This document shows positions 1 to 9,256 of a DNA stretch of 64,000 bases, piece by piece. A model generated the notes under the pieces. It was not told where the DNA came from. It did not search any database and saw nothing but the letters and a program-made list of their open reading frames with translations. This DNA comes from Hyphomicrobiales bacterium. Lineage in GTDB: Bacteria > Pseudomonadota > Alphaproteobacteria > Rhizobiales > Rhizobiaceae. The stretch is taken from positions 37,459-101,458 of the forward strand of contig UCKU01000012.1 in NCBI GenBank assembly GCA_900473185.1, given 5' to 3'. The first letter of the stretch is position 1, and each line of letters begins with the position of its first letter. The position numbers were made by a program, and so were the translations under genes.

Positions 1-1361
1 TTTGCTCCCGAATCGATGCCGCGCGCATTTTGCGAGACCCGGTTCAACGCGGATTGCAGCTTTTCGGCGGAGTCATTGAAATCGCTGCGGACGCCATCGA
101 GCCTTGTCACGAAGGGCTGCTCGATACGGTAGGACACATCCCCTTCGGCAAGCTTTGACAGGCCGGCAGCGAGATTGTCGACGGCAAACTGCACATCGGC
201 AGCGTCCTTCGCCTTTTCCTTCTCGCGCTCGATCTGCTCTTTTTCGCTCAAGCTGCGATTGGCTTCCGCCTCCTGTTCGAGGCGAACCCGCTCGATTGCG
301 TTCTGCTTGAAGACCTGAACGGCACGGACCATAGCGCCGATTTCGTCAGGCCGGCCCTGACCTTCGACCTCAACATTGATATCACCTGCGGCCAGACGCG
401 CCATTGTGCCTGTGGTCTTCTTCATGACCGACGCAATCGAACGCGCAAAGACGAGGAAACCGAGCAGCGAAATAAGCGAAACGACAACTGTGCCGATCCC
501 AGCCATCCAGAGCGCCTGCTGTGATGCTTCGACGATTTCCGTCACATCGGAGCCGATTTCGAAGACACCGATCTTGCGACCGGAGAAATCTTCGAAGGGA
601 ATGGCGGTAACTTCATAGTCCTTGTTGCCGAGAACGGCATGGACACGGACGCGGTCGCCGTTGAAACCCGCCTGCAACTGCTCCTGGGTGAGGATTGTCT
701 TGTCCCCGAAGGTCGAGGCCTGCGGCACAAATTTCCCGTCCTGCAGGATATGGACCGCAACTTCAGCATCGACGGATTTTGCAAGCGGCGCAAAATAGTC
801 GTTCGTCAGCGAGGTGCCGACATCGACGACGCCGACAGTCTTGCCGTCCTTGATAACGGGGGCTGAGGCAAACATGCTGACGGCGGTCCGCCCAGGTTCG
901 ATGCCCGCATTCAGTTTGCCCTGCGTCAGCGCCGCAACGATCATCTTGCGACGTCCCTTGAGGTCATCGCCGAAGGTGTCAGGCGTATGGATACGTGCGA
1001 CCGCGAGGCCATCTCCATTGCTGAAGGTGATGAGCTGAAGGCCTTGCGCTTTGATCGCCGGCAGGCTGGCCGTGTATTTTGCAAGAATGGATGCCCGATC
1101 ATTCTTGGCGATCAGATCAGCCGTTTCAGGCTCACCGGCAAGGGTTACCGCAAGCCCGGCAGCAGCGCGTTTCTGCGCATCCATATCGGTCTGGATGACG
1201 TGCAGGTCCGCCGAGAGCTCCTTCTGAAGCGATTGATCGCTCATCGCGCTCTGGCGATGCCACGCAAGACCACCGATTGCTGCGCTCGCAAACAAAACGG
1301 CAGCGAACCCGTAGCCTGTGATGCGGATCCAAATCGGCCGCTTAATCTGTTCTTCGCTCAT
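1..1361 (-). CDS. methyl-accepting chemotaxis protein, 3' end outside window
   Basis: Membrane chemoreceptor that would pass ligand binding to CheW/CheA. Translation on the minus strand from the ATG at 1361 gives a short cytoplasmic N-terminus, a transmembrane segment at about residues 17-34, a periplasmic sensor region of about 250 residues (Cache-like by length; I did not identify the subtype), a second transmembrane segment near residues 295-312, and a HAMP linker containing RLAAGDINVEVEGQ followed by DEIGAMVRAVQVFK. The reading frame stays open to base 1, so the methylated signalling domain lies outside the window. An AGAGGA ribosome site precedes the start. No other che gene is nearby, so it is probably an orphan receptor; the ligand is unknown. 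Confidence 0.85.
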   Translation of the reverse strand, partial: MSEEQIKRPIWIRITGYGFAAVLFASAAIGGLAWHRQSAMSDQSLQKELSADLHVIQTDMDAQKRAAAGLAVTLAGEPETADLIAKNDRASILAKYTASLPAIKAQGLQLITFSNGDGLAVARIHTPDTFGDDLKGRRKMIVAALTQGKLNAGIEPGRTAVSMFASAPVIKDGKTVGVVDVGTSLTNDYFAPLAKSVDAEVAVHILQDGKFVPQASTFGDKTILTQEQLQAGFNGDRVRVHAVLGNKDYEVTAIPFEDFSGRKIGVFEIGSDVTEIVEASQQALWMAGIGTVVVSLISLLGFLVFARSIASVMKKTTGTMARLAAGDINVEVEGQGRPDEIGAMVRAVQVFKQNAIERVRLEQEAEANRSLSEKEQIEREKEKAKDAADVQFAVDNLAAGLSKLAEGDVSYRIEQPFVTRLDGVRSDFNDSAEKLQSALNRVSQNARGIDSGA

Positions 1362-1797
1362 ATCGTCCTCTCATGCGTCGAATACCCTAATTCTTGAGAG
1401 GAAAACTTGTTTTTTACTTAATTTTGAATGGTCAACATTATGGATACGACCAGCAGGCACATATCGCCAGCGGCGCTAACAAGCCGCGCCTTATCCCGCA
1501 TAGATTGCGTCTATTTCCGTCGTTTGGGCGAGTTCGAAACTCGACACCCAAGGGATGGACGAACATCGACGAGGCGATATGCAGTATCGCCTCCCATGCC
1601 AAACCTATCGGCGTCCCATGGCATGAACCGACGAGATGGTTCCAGATACGCGGCCTTATTCATTGATAAGCCACCGAGTTTTCTATCATCACCCAATCGG
1701 GTGATGCTCAAGCATCAGTCGCTCCTCTAAAAGATTTGGCTAGACTAATATTCGGCTTCGGCCGCTCATATGACTTTACCAATCGAAAGACAGTCAA
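1362..1797. other. intergenic region between divergent chemoreceptor and LuxR genes
   Basis: This 436-bp gap separates the divergently transcribed chemoreceptor and LuxR-type regulator. Short open frames exist on both strands but none has a ribosome site plus a recognisable protein. The only clear structure is the 20-bp palindrome at 1687-1706. Confidence 0.6.
1687..1706. promoter_or_regulatory. 20-bp palindrome upstream of LuxR-type gene (candidate operator)
   Basis: CATCACCC AATC GGGTGATG is a perfect 8-bp inverted repeat with a 4-base centre. It lies 91 bp before the luxR-type start and is not followed by a T-run, so an operator fits better than a terminator. LuxR/FixJ-type dimers often bind 20-bp dyads; binding by the adjacent gene product is inference. 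Confidence 0.45.
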
Positions 1798-2937
1798 ATG
1801 GAGCATGCGGATATTGTCGATGCCATCTATCGGGCTTCTGTAAACATACAGTTGTGGTCCAGCACGTTGTGCGCGGTTGTAGACTATGTCGGGGCAACGG
1901 CCGGCAATATTGTCTATCAGGCCCCTGATGGAAAAAGCAGCTTTCTGATCCCTGGCCGGATGCGTGAAGACCTGAATGACCTTTATTTGCAGCATTACGC
2001 CGGCAATCCCTATGCAAAGGCGTTCGAGAAAGTTCAGCCGGATCAGGTGGCGGTCGGCAATGAGCTCATCGATGATGCCGCCGTTCGGCGCACCGCATAC
2101 TATGCTGACATCTGCGCGCCTCAAAATATCTACAATCAGCTCTTCGTTCCTCACGCCAGCCTGCATGAACGCGGCGGTATCGGCGGGGTAGCGCTTTTTC
2201 TCTCCAAGGCCCAGGACGCCGAAAACGCCCAGGCAGCCCGGAAGCTCCTGCAATTGACGCCGCATCTTTCCCGCTCGATAGAGCTCTCCCTTCATGTCGG
2301 AAGCATACGACGGGAAGCCAGCCTTCTGCAGCGGCTGCTTGAGGCTCTGCCCGATGCGGCCATGCTGCTCGACAGCCAAGGCGAAATCGTCCTGCTGAAT
2401 TCCGCCGCCGAAGATATCCTGAGACGGGGCGACGGCCTTTCCATCAACAGGCATGAGCGCTCGGCGCTGCCGAGCATTTCCAGCAGCTCCAAGGCTCTGG
2501 CCCACGCGATACGGCAAGCCATCGAAATCGCAAGCGGAACCGCCACGCAATTGCAGGGTGCAGTCCAGATTCTCCGGCCGTCGGGCCTGCCGCCCTACCT
2601 CGCGCAGGTCACTCCGCTGCCGCCGAATTCCTTCGTCGCCTGGGATTCGGCAGATTCCGGCGCCCGCGTGCTTCTTCAGATCGTCGATGCGGAAAGCCGC
2701 GCCACCGGGCAGGCAGAACAGCTTCGCAGCATCTTCAGCCTAACTGCCGCGGAAACGAAGGTGGCTGTGCTTGTCGGCTGCGGATTTTCGGTTCCAGAGA
2801 CCGCCAGGATGCTTGCCCTGTCTCCCAACACTGTCAAAACGCATACAGCAAGGCTCCTGTCCAAGACGGGTGTGCGATCTCAAGCGGCATTTGCGCGATT
2901 GATGGCGTCCGTTCCCGCGCGGCTCGACCGGCCCTGA
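1798..2937 (+). CDS. LuxR-family transcriptional regulator with PAS-like sensor
   Basis: DNA-binding regulator of 379 residues. The C-terminal 65 residues form a LuxR helix-turn-helix: LTAAETKVAVLVGCG, then the recognition-helix region SPNTVKTHTARLLSKTGV. Upstream, residues about 185-290 (LPDAAMLLDSQGEIVLLNSAA) look like a PAS fold. The first 170 residues are an uncharacterised sensor region. There is no autoinducer-binding domain of the LuxR/TraR type and no receiver aspartate, so quorum sensing or phosphorelay input is unlikely. It stands alone, divergent from the chemoreceptor and convergent with the cupin gene. A 20-bp palindrome at 1687-1706 may be its own operator. The ligand is unknown. 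Confidence 0.85.
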   Translation: MEHADIVDAIYRASVNIQLWSSTLCAVVDYVGATAGNIVYQAPDGKSSFLIPGRMREDLNDLYLQHYAGNPYAKAFEKVQPDQVAVGNELIDDAAVRRTAYYADICAPQNIYNQLFVPHASLHERGGIGGVALFLSKAQDAENAQAARKLLQLTPHLSRSIELSLHVGSIRREASLLQRLLEALPDAAMLLDSQGEIVLLNSAAEDILRRGDGLSINRHERSALPSISSSSKALAHAIRQAIEIASGTATQLQGAVQILRPSGLPPYLAQVTPLPPNSFVAWDSADSGARVLLQIVDAESRATGQAEQLRSIFSLTAAETKVAVLVGCGFSVPETARMLALSPNTVKTHTARLLSKTGVRSQAAFARLMASVPARLDRP

Positions 2938-3041
2938 TCCCGTTTCCATCGCAGAGTGAAAACGAGGGGCGTTGTAAAGCCGAAATTACGGGAAGGTGAT
3001 GAGAGAACATCCCCTTCCAGCTCAACACATAGACTTCTCGA

Positions 3042-3455
3042 TCAGGGATCAGGCGTCGTCAGCTCCGTCTCCTTGGTATCGACGACGAATACGGCCAGAA
3101 TTTTTGCGGGCTTCGTCTTGCTGGCATTTGCGCTTACCAAGTGATGATCGCCGGGTACTTCGATCCAGTTCTCACCGGTCTTGAAGACCTTTTCCTTGCC
3201 ATCATTCACCTTGCTTCTGATTTCACCCTCGATAACCGTCGCGTAGATGAAAGCGCTCTCCGCATGGGTATGCGCGGGATTATACCCGCCCGGCCCGTAT
3301 TCAACGAGGACGCCGCGCATACTTTTGCCCGGGACGTTTGGCAATTCATGGTCGAAGACGACCGTGATCTTGGCATTGTGGGCCTTCTGAGCCGCGAGAG
3401 TCGGGGTTGCGGCAAGGGACAGCGCCAGCGCGGCAGTGGTCATGGACTTGAGCAT
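3042..3455 (-). CDS. secreted cupin-domain protein
   Basis: Small exported single-domain cupin of 137 residues. Residues 1-22 (LKSMTTAALALSLAATPTLA) form a Sec signal peptide. The cupin metal motif is visible as YNPAHTHAESAFIYATVIEGE, with two spaced histidines and a glutamate, followed by a second half around ENWIEVPGDHHLVSA. Cupins of this type bind a divalent metal and are often annotated as quercetin dioxygenase-like, but the substrate cannot be read from sequence. An AAGGAG ribosome site sits just upstream of the start. It is monocistronic, convergent with the LuxR-type gene. Confidence 0.8.
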   Translation of the reverse strand: MLKSMTTAALALSLAATPTLAAQKAHNAKITVVFDHELPNVPGKSMRGVLVEYGPGGYNPAHTHAESAFIYATVIEGEIRSKVNDGKEKVFKTGENWIEVPGDHHLVSANASKTKPAKILAVFVVDTKETELTTPDP

Positions 3456-3700
3456 CGTATCTTTCTCCTTTGAGGCTCGCTACGACCTGGGCAGGCTAAG
3501 TCCACGCAGAAGGAAAGGTCAGATATACGATGGTTTAACGCCCTGCTCTGCGGCCGTCAGGACACAGTCCGAGAGTCTGTCGACAACCAGTTAAGGTTGT
3601 TGTTGCGGTTGCCGTCAACAAGATATATCTCGGAAATGCCACTCGAAATTGTCTTTTTTCGCCATCGTTGCGATTGAGATCAAACTCCCGGAGCGATCGA

Positions 3701-4891
3701 ATGCATATCCAGCCGCAACACCGGATTTACATCTGCTTCTTTCTCTTCGCCATTTCGATGGGAGCACTGCTTTCGCGGCTGCCCGACCTACAGGACGCCT
3801 TGGGCGTCAACAAGTCCGAACTCGGCCTCACGCTGATCGGCGCGGCGATCGGTGCGCTGATTTCCCTGACATTCGCGTCGCCGCTCATCGCGCACTTCGG
3901 CGCGCGCAAGACGGCGTTCCTGACGGTGCTCGGAACGTCCGCGCTGCTGGCGACCATTCCCTGGGCCAATGCCGCCTGGCTGGTTTTCTTCATCCTGTTC
4001 TGTGAAGGCTTGCTGGCCGGCGCCCTGGAGATCAATCTCAATGTCGAGATCGATCGCATCGAAGCCCAACTCGGCCGCGGCGTGATGAACAGGGCACATG
4101 GCTTCTGGAGCCTTGGATTCTTCCTGACCGCGCTCGTCGGCTCTGCCGTTCGTCAGGCGGGCGTGCCAATGCATCTGCATCTTGCGCTGACATTCACTTT
4201 TGTCTTGATCGTCGGCATTGTCGTCATCTCGGGCATAGAGAATGCGCCGGCCCGAGCCGGAGCCGAGCATGTGGAAGGCCCAAGTATCGCGCTGCCGACA
4301 TGGGGGCTCATGCCCCTTTGTATCATCGGCATTGCCGCCTTCCTGGTGGAAGGCGCCGGCATCGACTGGTCGGCCATCTATATGCGCGACGCCTTCGCAG
4401 TCGAGCCCTTTATTGGTGGCCTCGGGCTCACGCTGTTCACCTTCTTTATGGCTATAGCCCGGCTGTTCGTCGACCCGCTTGTCGACCGGTTTGGCGCACG
4501 CGCCGTTGCGACCTTTCTCCTGGTTCTCTCGGTAGGAGGCCTCTGCGCCGTCTGGCTTGCGCCGCACCCCTATATCGCACTCTTCGGTTTTGCCCTGATG
4601 GGCGCCGGTTGCAGCGCTGTCTATCCCCTTGCCGTTTCCGCAGCGGCACAGAGGACCGACCGCCCAGCCCATCTTAATGTTGCAGCCCTCGGACAAATGT
4701 CCTTCGTCGTGTTCTTCCTGGCGCCGCCATTGCTTGGCTTCGTGGCCGAACATGCCGGCATCAGGGTCTCGTACCTCGTCTGCCTGCCAGTCATCATTGC
4801 GGCCTTGTGCCTGACGAAAGCGCTGAAGTCGCGCGGAACTGACAACAGAGCGGGGATCGAGAGCGAAACCAATCAGGCAGCGCGCGTATAA
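3701..4891 (+). CDS. MFS transporter
   Basis: Integral membrane protein of 396 residues with about 12 hydrophobic helices and the MFS loop motif between helices 2 and 3 (HFGARKTAF) and its repeat between helices 8 and 9 (VDRFGARAV). The ATG at 3701 is preferred because GGAG lies 8 bases upstream; a TTG at 3668 is in frame but has no ribosome site. The protein resembles the YbjJ-like group of sugar or drug exporters. The substrate is unknown. It is convergent with the lacI gene, ending 24 bp from it, so the two need not be functionally linked. Confidence 0.85.
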   Translation: MHIQPQHRIYICFFLFAISMGALLSRLPDLQDALGVNKSELGLTLIGAAIGALISLTFASPLIAHFGARKTAFLTVLGTSALLATIPWANAAWLVFFILFCEGLLAGALEINLNVEIDRIEAQLGRGVMNRAHGFWSLGFFLTALVGSAVRQAGVPMHLHLALTFTFVLIVGIVVISGIENAPARAGAEHVEGPSIALPTWGLMPLCIIGIAAFLVEGAGIDWSAIYMRDAFAVEPFIGGLGLTLFTFFMAIARLFVDPLVDRFGARAVATFLLVLSVGGLCAVWLAPHPYIALFGFALMGAGCSAVYPLAVSAAAQRTDRPAHLNVAALGQMSFVVFFLAPPLLGFVAEHAGIRVSYLVCLPVIIAALCLTKALKSRGTDNRAGIESETNQAARV

Positions 4892-4915
4892 ATGATCGGC
4901 AATGGCTGGCCGATC

Positions 4916-5941
4916 TCAGGCTTGATCGCCCTGGCCGGCAGACCGGCGAACGACGAGCGTACAGGGCAATCTCTCGACGCCAGGTTGGACCGGCTCACGT
5001 TTCGAGAGACCGAGGATCGCGAGCCCGGCCCGGTGACCGAGTTCCTTGAGTTCCATGTCAACGGTCGTCAGCGGCGGGCGTGTCTGCCGTGAGACGACTT
5101 CCCAGTTGTCGAACCCTACGACCGCAACATCGCCGGGGATGGAAATGTTTCTGTCGCGCAAAGCATCGATGACACCGCGGGCGATCTCGTCGCTGCCGCA
5201 GAAGATCGCATCCGGTTTGGCATCGGAGCGGGAGAAGACGGTTTCAATCGCCGCATGCCCCCATTCTTCCGACCAATCACCGAACATGACCTCGGCCGTC
5301 GGCCCGACGAGCTCCCGATAGGCCTCGGCGCGAATACAGGCAGCGCGATAGTTCTGCTCGCCGGTAATGTGCAGGATGCGGGAGCGGCCGAGGCGCTGGA
5401 GATGTTCAACCGCAAGCCGAGCGCCTTGGGCGTCATCGGGATGAAAGCTGACGCTGTCTGCCGGTCCCTGCGCGAAGACGTAGACGACCGGAATGCCTAA
5501 TTGGGTCAGTTCCGGCGGTGGTTCCAGATCAATGCGCGTCGCGGTGAAGATGATGCCATCGACCTGACGGTCGCGCAGCGCTTCGAGATGCAGTCTTGCC
5601 AACCTCGGATCATTGTTGGTGGCACAAAGGAAGAGAGAGACGCCATGATCGACCAGCACTTCCGACACGCCCGACGCCATAGGCAGGGTCAAGCGCCCGT
5701 ATGTATCATTGGTCAGCATGCCGATCGCATGGCTACGCTTGGTCAACAACCCACGCGCGAGCGCATTCGGTCTAAATCCGATCTCCTCGGCGATCCGTCT
5801 CACCTTTTCGCGCGTTTCGGCATTGGTTCTCCCAGTGCCGTTCAACGCGTTCGAGGCCGTTGAAATACTCACCCCCGCAGCCTTCGCCACGTCACGGATC
5901 GTATGCCGGCCGCCGCCCGATTCCTTCAAATTCGCACCCAT
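4916..5941 (-). CDS. LacI-family transcriptional repressor of the arabinoside cluster
   Basis: Repressor of 341 residues. The N-terminal helix-turn-helix reads IRDVAKAAGVSISTASNALNG (residues about 15-36), followed by the hinge helix and a type-I periplasmic-binding-like effector domain to the C-terminus. It is transcribed divergently from the CUT1 sugar transporter and GH127 genes, and the 168-bp gap between them holds a long perfect inverted repeat (5951-6001). It is therefore the expected local repressor, with an arabinose-containing sugar the likely inducer (inference from GH127). A GGNRTN..-type hinge and full effector domain are present; nothing looks degraded. Confidence 0.9.
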   Translation of the reverse strand: MGANLKESGGGRHTIRDVAKAAGVSISTASNALNGTGRTNAETREKVRRIAEEIGFRPNALARGLLTKRSHAIGMLTNDTYGRLTLPMASGVSEVLVDHGVSLFLCATNNDPRLARLHLEALRDRQVDGIIFTATRIDLEPPPELTQLGIPVVYVFAQGPADSVSFHPDDAQGARLAVEHLQRLGRSRILHITGEQNYRAACIRAEAYRELVGPTAEVMFGDWSEEWGHAAIETVFSRSDAKPDAIFCGSDEIARGVIDALRDRNISIPGDVAVVGFDNWEVVSRQTRPPLTTVDMELKELGHRAGLAILGLSKREPVQPGVERLPCTLVVRRSAGQGDQA

Positions 5942-5950
5942 CCAACTGGC

Positions 5951-6001
5951 TTGTTAAAACCTTTTAGCAGAAATAATTTAGTTGCTAAAAGGTTTTAACA
6001 A
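5951..6001. promoter_or_regulatory. 19-bp perfect inverted repeat, probable LacI operator pair
   Basis: TTGTTAAAACCTTTTAGCA (5951-5969) is repeated exactly in inverted orientation at 5983-6001 with a 13-bp AT-rich spacer. Each arm contains a near-palindromic LacI-type core (TTAAAACCTTTTAG). The element starts 10 bp from the lacI start and 108 bp before the binding-protein start, so one site could control both directions. Confidence 0.75.
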
Positions 6002-6109
6002 AAAGATGGCCTTTTGATGCATACAGCCTGTCGACATGAAAAATTTTCTCCTTTAACGTCACCTTCGTCTCGAGGCAGAGGAGCCTCGCATAAGAGAAGG
6101 GGAACCCAC

Positions 6110-7354
6110 ATGTTACATTTGAAAACCACGATTGCCGCTGTTGCGTTGCTGGCGAGCTCTTCTCTCGCCAGCGCCGAAGAAATCACGCTATGGGTGCGCA
6201 CATCTTCGGGTGCCGTGCTTCAGGGCCTGGCCGAAAAATACAATGCTTCGCATTCCGACAAGGTTAACGTGACCCAGATCACCGCCGAGCAGATGGTGCC
6301 GAAGCTCGGCGCCGCAATTGCCGGCGGTGCAGCGCCTGATGGCGCGGTCCTCGATCTGATCTACCTGCCAACCTTTGCGGCCAATGACAGCCTTGAGGAC
6401 ATCAGCGATTTCGTCAAGGGCCTGCCCTATTCGGCAGCACTCAGCCCGTCGCACATCCGCCTTGCCACCTATGACGGAAAGGTCTACGGCGTGCCGGCGC
6501 TGCCGGATGCCTCGATCATCGCTTACAACACCGACCTCTTCAAGAAGGCCGGCCTCGACCCGAACAAGGCTCCGGCCTCGCTCGAGGAGATTGCCGCCGA
6601 CGCCAAGAAGATCCATGCGCTCGACAAGGAAACCTACGGCTTCTACTTCGTCGCCAATTCCGGCAGCTGGCTGATTTACGACTTCCTGCCGCATCTGTGG
6701 GCAGCCAATGCCGACGTGCTCTCCGATGATGGCCGCACGGCGGCCGTCGACACGCCGGCACTGCGCGACACCATTGCCGCCTATCGCGACATGTGGAAGG
6801 AAGGTGCCATTCATCCGACCTCCCGTTCAGGCAACGGCAACAACGCCGTCGAAGCCTTCGCCTCCGGCAAGGTCGGCATCCTCATGACCGGTTCCTACAT
6901 CGTCAACCTGCTGACCAGCAAATATCCTGACGTCAAGTTCGCCGTCGCTCCGATCCCCGGCCCGAAGGGCGGCGCATCGAGCTTTGCCGGCGGCGATACG
7001 GTGGCCCTCATCAAGGGCATCAGCGAGGAGAAGAAGAAGGTCGCGCTCGACTTCGTGAAATTCTACATGGAGCCCGAGCAGCAGGTCTACATTACCCAGG
7101 AATCCGGCATGCCGTCGCGCACGGACCTCGCCAAGGAAGCCTATGCCAAGTTCGACCCGCGCAACCTGATCGCCTACGACATCCTGGCAAAGGCGCGCAC
7201 GCCGTACACCTTCTCCTCCGATGAGTTGTTCGTCAGCCGCACCGGCCCGTTCCTCAACCTGATCCAGGGCACGATCTTCGGCGATGATGTCGACGGCTCG
7301 ATCAAGAAGGCGCAGGACGACTTCACCAAGATCCTCGACCGCACCAATCCGTAA
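6110..7354 (+). CDS. CUT1 sugar ABC transporter substrate-binding protein
   Basis: Periplasmic solute-binding lipofold protein of 414 residues, extracellular-solute-binding family 1. The signal peptide covers residues 1-23 (LKTTIAAVALLASSSLASA). The start at 6110 is set by an AGAAGGGGA ribosome site; a 6-bp hairpin (CGAGGC/GCCTCG, 6071-6088) sits just ahead of it in the leader. It is the first gene of the transporter operon, under the divergent LacI repressor. CUT1 binding proteins usually take oligosaccharides, which fits the downstream GH127 enzyme; an arabino-oligosaccharide ligand is inference. A strong hairpin after the stop probably raises its expression over the permeases. Confidence 0.92.
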   Translation: MLHLKTTIAAVALLASSSLASAEEITLWVRTSSGAVLQGLAEKYNASHSDKVNVTQITAEQMVPKLGAAIAGGAAPDGAVLDLIYLPTFAANDSLEDISDFVKGLPYSAALSPSHIRLATYDGKVYGVPALPDASIIAYNTDLFKKAGLDPNKAPASLEEIAADAKKIHALDKETYGFYFVANSGSWLIYDFLPHLWAANADVLSDDGRTAAVDTPALRDTIAAYRDMWKEGAIHPTSRSGNGNNAVEAFASGKVGILMTGSYIVNLLTSKYPDVKFAVAPIPGPKGGASSFAGGDTVALIKGISEEKKKVALDFVKFYMEPEQQVYITQESGMPSRTDLAKEAYAKFDPRNLIAYDILAKARTPYTFSSDELFVSRTGPFLNLIQGTIFGDDVDGSIKKAQDDFTKILDRTNP

Positions 7355-7364
7355 TCGCGTCTCA

Positions 7365-7388
7365 AGCGGGGCGGCCTTCCGCCCCGCT
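7365..7388 (+). terminator. intra-operon hairpin after binding-protein gene
   Basis: AGCGGGGCGG, loop CCTT, CCGCCCCGCT: a perfect 10-bp stem starting 11 bases after the stop codon. No T-run follows, so it is more likely an mRNA-stabilising or partial-termination element than a full terminator. Confidence 0.7.
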
Positions 7389-7431
7389 CCTTCCGCGGAT
7401 TGCCGACGCGCGGTTTTGAAATCTTCGAGGA

Positions 7432-8358
7432 ATGACAGTGGTCGACACGCCGACAACACACATAAAACAGCCGATCTCCGGTGAGCCGGAGCCGAAGGGC
7501 TGGCTGGGACTGGCCTTCATCCTGCCCGGCTTCCTGTTCATCCTTGTGCTGTTTCTCGTCCCGCTCGCCATGACGATATGGATGAGCTTCTACAACTGGC
7601 CGCTGCTCGGCCGGAAAAAATTCATCGGTCTTGCCAACTACGGCGAACTGCTGGGCGACATGCAGCTCTGGCATTCCCTCGGCTTCACGATGCTCTATAC
7701 CGTGCTGGTGACGGCGGCGATCTTCGCAGTCGCCTTTCCCTTGGCGCTGCTCGTCGATCGCCCGCTGCGCTCGGCAGGCTTTTTCCGCACCATTTTCTTC
7801 ATGCCTGTCGTGATCGGTTTCGGCGCGGCCTCCACACTCTGGATGTGGCTGCTCAATCCTGACAGCGGCGTCTTCGCTCAGGTCCTGCGTGGCATAGGTC
7901 TCATCAGCTCGGCACCGCGCCCGCTCGAGAGCTTCTGGCCGGCGATGGCCGTGATCATCCTGATGGTCGTCTGGAAAACCGCAGGCTTCACCATGGTCAT
8001 CCTGCTGACCGGTCTGCAGGGCATCTCCAACGATGTCATCGAGGCCGCCAAGATCGACGGCGCCAGCGTCTTCAGCCGGTTCCGCCGCATTACCCTGCCG
8101 CTGATGCGCAATTCGCTGGTGCTGGCTCTGGTCCTCAATGTCACCTCCTCGATGCTCGCCTTCGACCAGTTCTTCATCATCACCCAGGGCGGCCCGGAAA
8201 ACAGCACGATCTCGGCGGTGTTCTCCATCTACCTGGCGTCCTTCTCATCCTATCGGCTCGGCTACGGTTCGGCGCTCTCCTTCGCGCTGCTGATCGTGCT
8301 GGTCGCCATCAGCGCCATTCAATTCGTGCTGCTGCGCGAGCGGCCGGAGGAAGGCTAA
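7432..8358 (+). CDS. CUT1 sugar ABC transporter permease (MalF type)
   Basis: Inner-membrane permease of 308 residues with about six transmembrane helices. The ABC-transporter EAA loop, which docks on the ATPase, reads EAAKIDGASVFSRFRRITLPL. The ATG at 7432 lies only one base from GAGG; a GTG at 7438, six bases after GAGGA, may be the true start. It follows the binding-protein gene by 77 bp containing the hairpin and its stop overlaps the next permease start in TAATG, so the two permeases are translationally coupled. Confidence 0.92.
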   Translation: MTVVDTPTTHIKQPISGEPEPKGWLGLAFILPGFLFILVLFLVPLAMTIWMSFYNWPLLGRKKFIGLANYGELLGDMQLWHSLGFTMLYTVLVTAAIFAVAFPLALLVDRPLRSAGFFRTIFFMPVVIGFGAASTLWMWLLNPDSGVFAQVLRGIGLISSAPRPLESFWPAMAVIILMVVWKTAGFTMVILLTGLQGISNDVIEAAKIDGASVFSRFRRITLPLMRNSLVLALVLNVTSSMLAFDQFFIITQGGPENSTISAVFSIYLASFSSYRLGYGSALSFALLIVLVAISAIQFVLLRERPEEG

Positions 8359-9227
8359 TGACCGTGACCCCATCCAAGACGAACACCAATCCGCGGGGCG
8401 GCCAGACGGGCTACCTGCTCTTCCTGCTGGCATCGATCCTGTTGGCGATCTTCTTCATCATGCCGATCGTCTGGTCACTCGCCAACTCCTTCAAGCCGGC
8501 TGCCGAGGCGCTCGCCAACCCGGCTGCGCTGTTTTCCAAGACCTTCTCGCTGGAGAATTACCGGCGGCTCGAGAATGTCGGTGCCGGCTGGTATGTTTAC
8601 GCCGCCAATTCGGTGATGATCGCCATCGGCACGGTCGTGCTGACGGTCGTCGTCTCTGTACCGGCCGGCTATGGCTTCTCCAAATTCAGGTTTCCCGGTC
8701 AGTCGATCCTCTTCGTCGCAATCATGGCGACGATGATGATCCCGTTTCAATCGATCCTGACGCCGCTGTTCCTGATCCTGAAGCTGCTCGGCCTGCAGAA
8801 CAACCTGTTCGGCCTAGTGCTGATCTACGTCACCTTCCAGCTGCCGTTTTCCGTCTTCATGATGCGCAATGCCTTTGATGCAGTGCCGAAGGCGCTGATC
8901 GAGGCGGCGCGCATCGACGGCGCCTCGCAGGCGACAATCCTGCGCCGCATCATGCTGCCGATTGCGCTGCCTGGCGTGGCGACGGTGGGGATGTTCGCCT
9001 TCCTCAATTCGTGGAACGAGTTCCTGGCCGCGCTCATCTTCCTGTCGGACCAGAACAAGTTCACGCTGCCGATCATGCTGGTGAACGTGTCCTCGGGCCT
9101 TTACGGCATCATCGACTGGGGCGCTCTACAGGCAGGCATCGCGGTCACCATGATCCCCTGCATCATCCTCTTCCTTCTTCTGCAACGCTATTATGTGCGC
9201 GGCCTGACGGCCGGCGCCGTGAAATGA
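8358..9227 (+). CDS. CUT1 sugar ABC transporter permease (MalG type)
   Basis: Second permease of 289 residues, six predicted transmembrane helices, with an EAA loop EAARIDGASQATILRRIMLP. It forms the heterodimeric channel with the preceding gene; the ATG overlaps that gene's TAA. The MalG-like C-terminal region ends in a basic tail (QRYYVRGLTAGAVK) typical of the family. It precedes the GH127 gene by 29 bp, indicating one operon for uptake and intracellular hydrolysis. Confidence 0.92.
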   Translation: MTVTPSKTNTNPRGGQTGYLLFLLASILLAIFFIMPIVWSLANSFKPAAEALANPAALFSKTFSLENYRRLENVGAGWYVYAANSVMIAIGTVVLTVVVSVPAGYGFSKFRFPGQSILFVAIMATMMIPFQSILTPLFLILKLLGLQNNLFGLVLIYVTFQLPFSVFMMRNAFDAVPKALIEAARIDGASQATILRRIMLPIALPGVATVGMFAFLNSWNEFLAALIFLSDQNKFTLPIMLVNVSSGLYGIIDWGALQAGIAVTMIPCIILFLLLQRYYVRGLTAGAVK

Positions 9228-9256
9228 GACGCGGCCCGTCCGCTCAAGGAGTTCCC

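Noticed and set aside
1798..2937. Quorum-sensing LuxR
   Set aside because: No autoinducer-binding domain and no luxI-like gene nearby.
6071..6088. Hairpin CGAGGC/GCCTCG as a riboswitch
   Set aside because: A 6-bp stem with a 6-base loop is too simple; no conserved aptamer features are visible.
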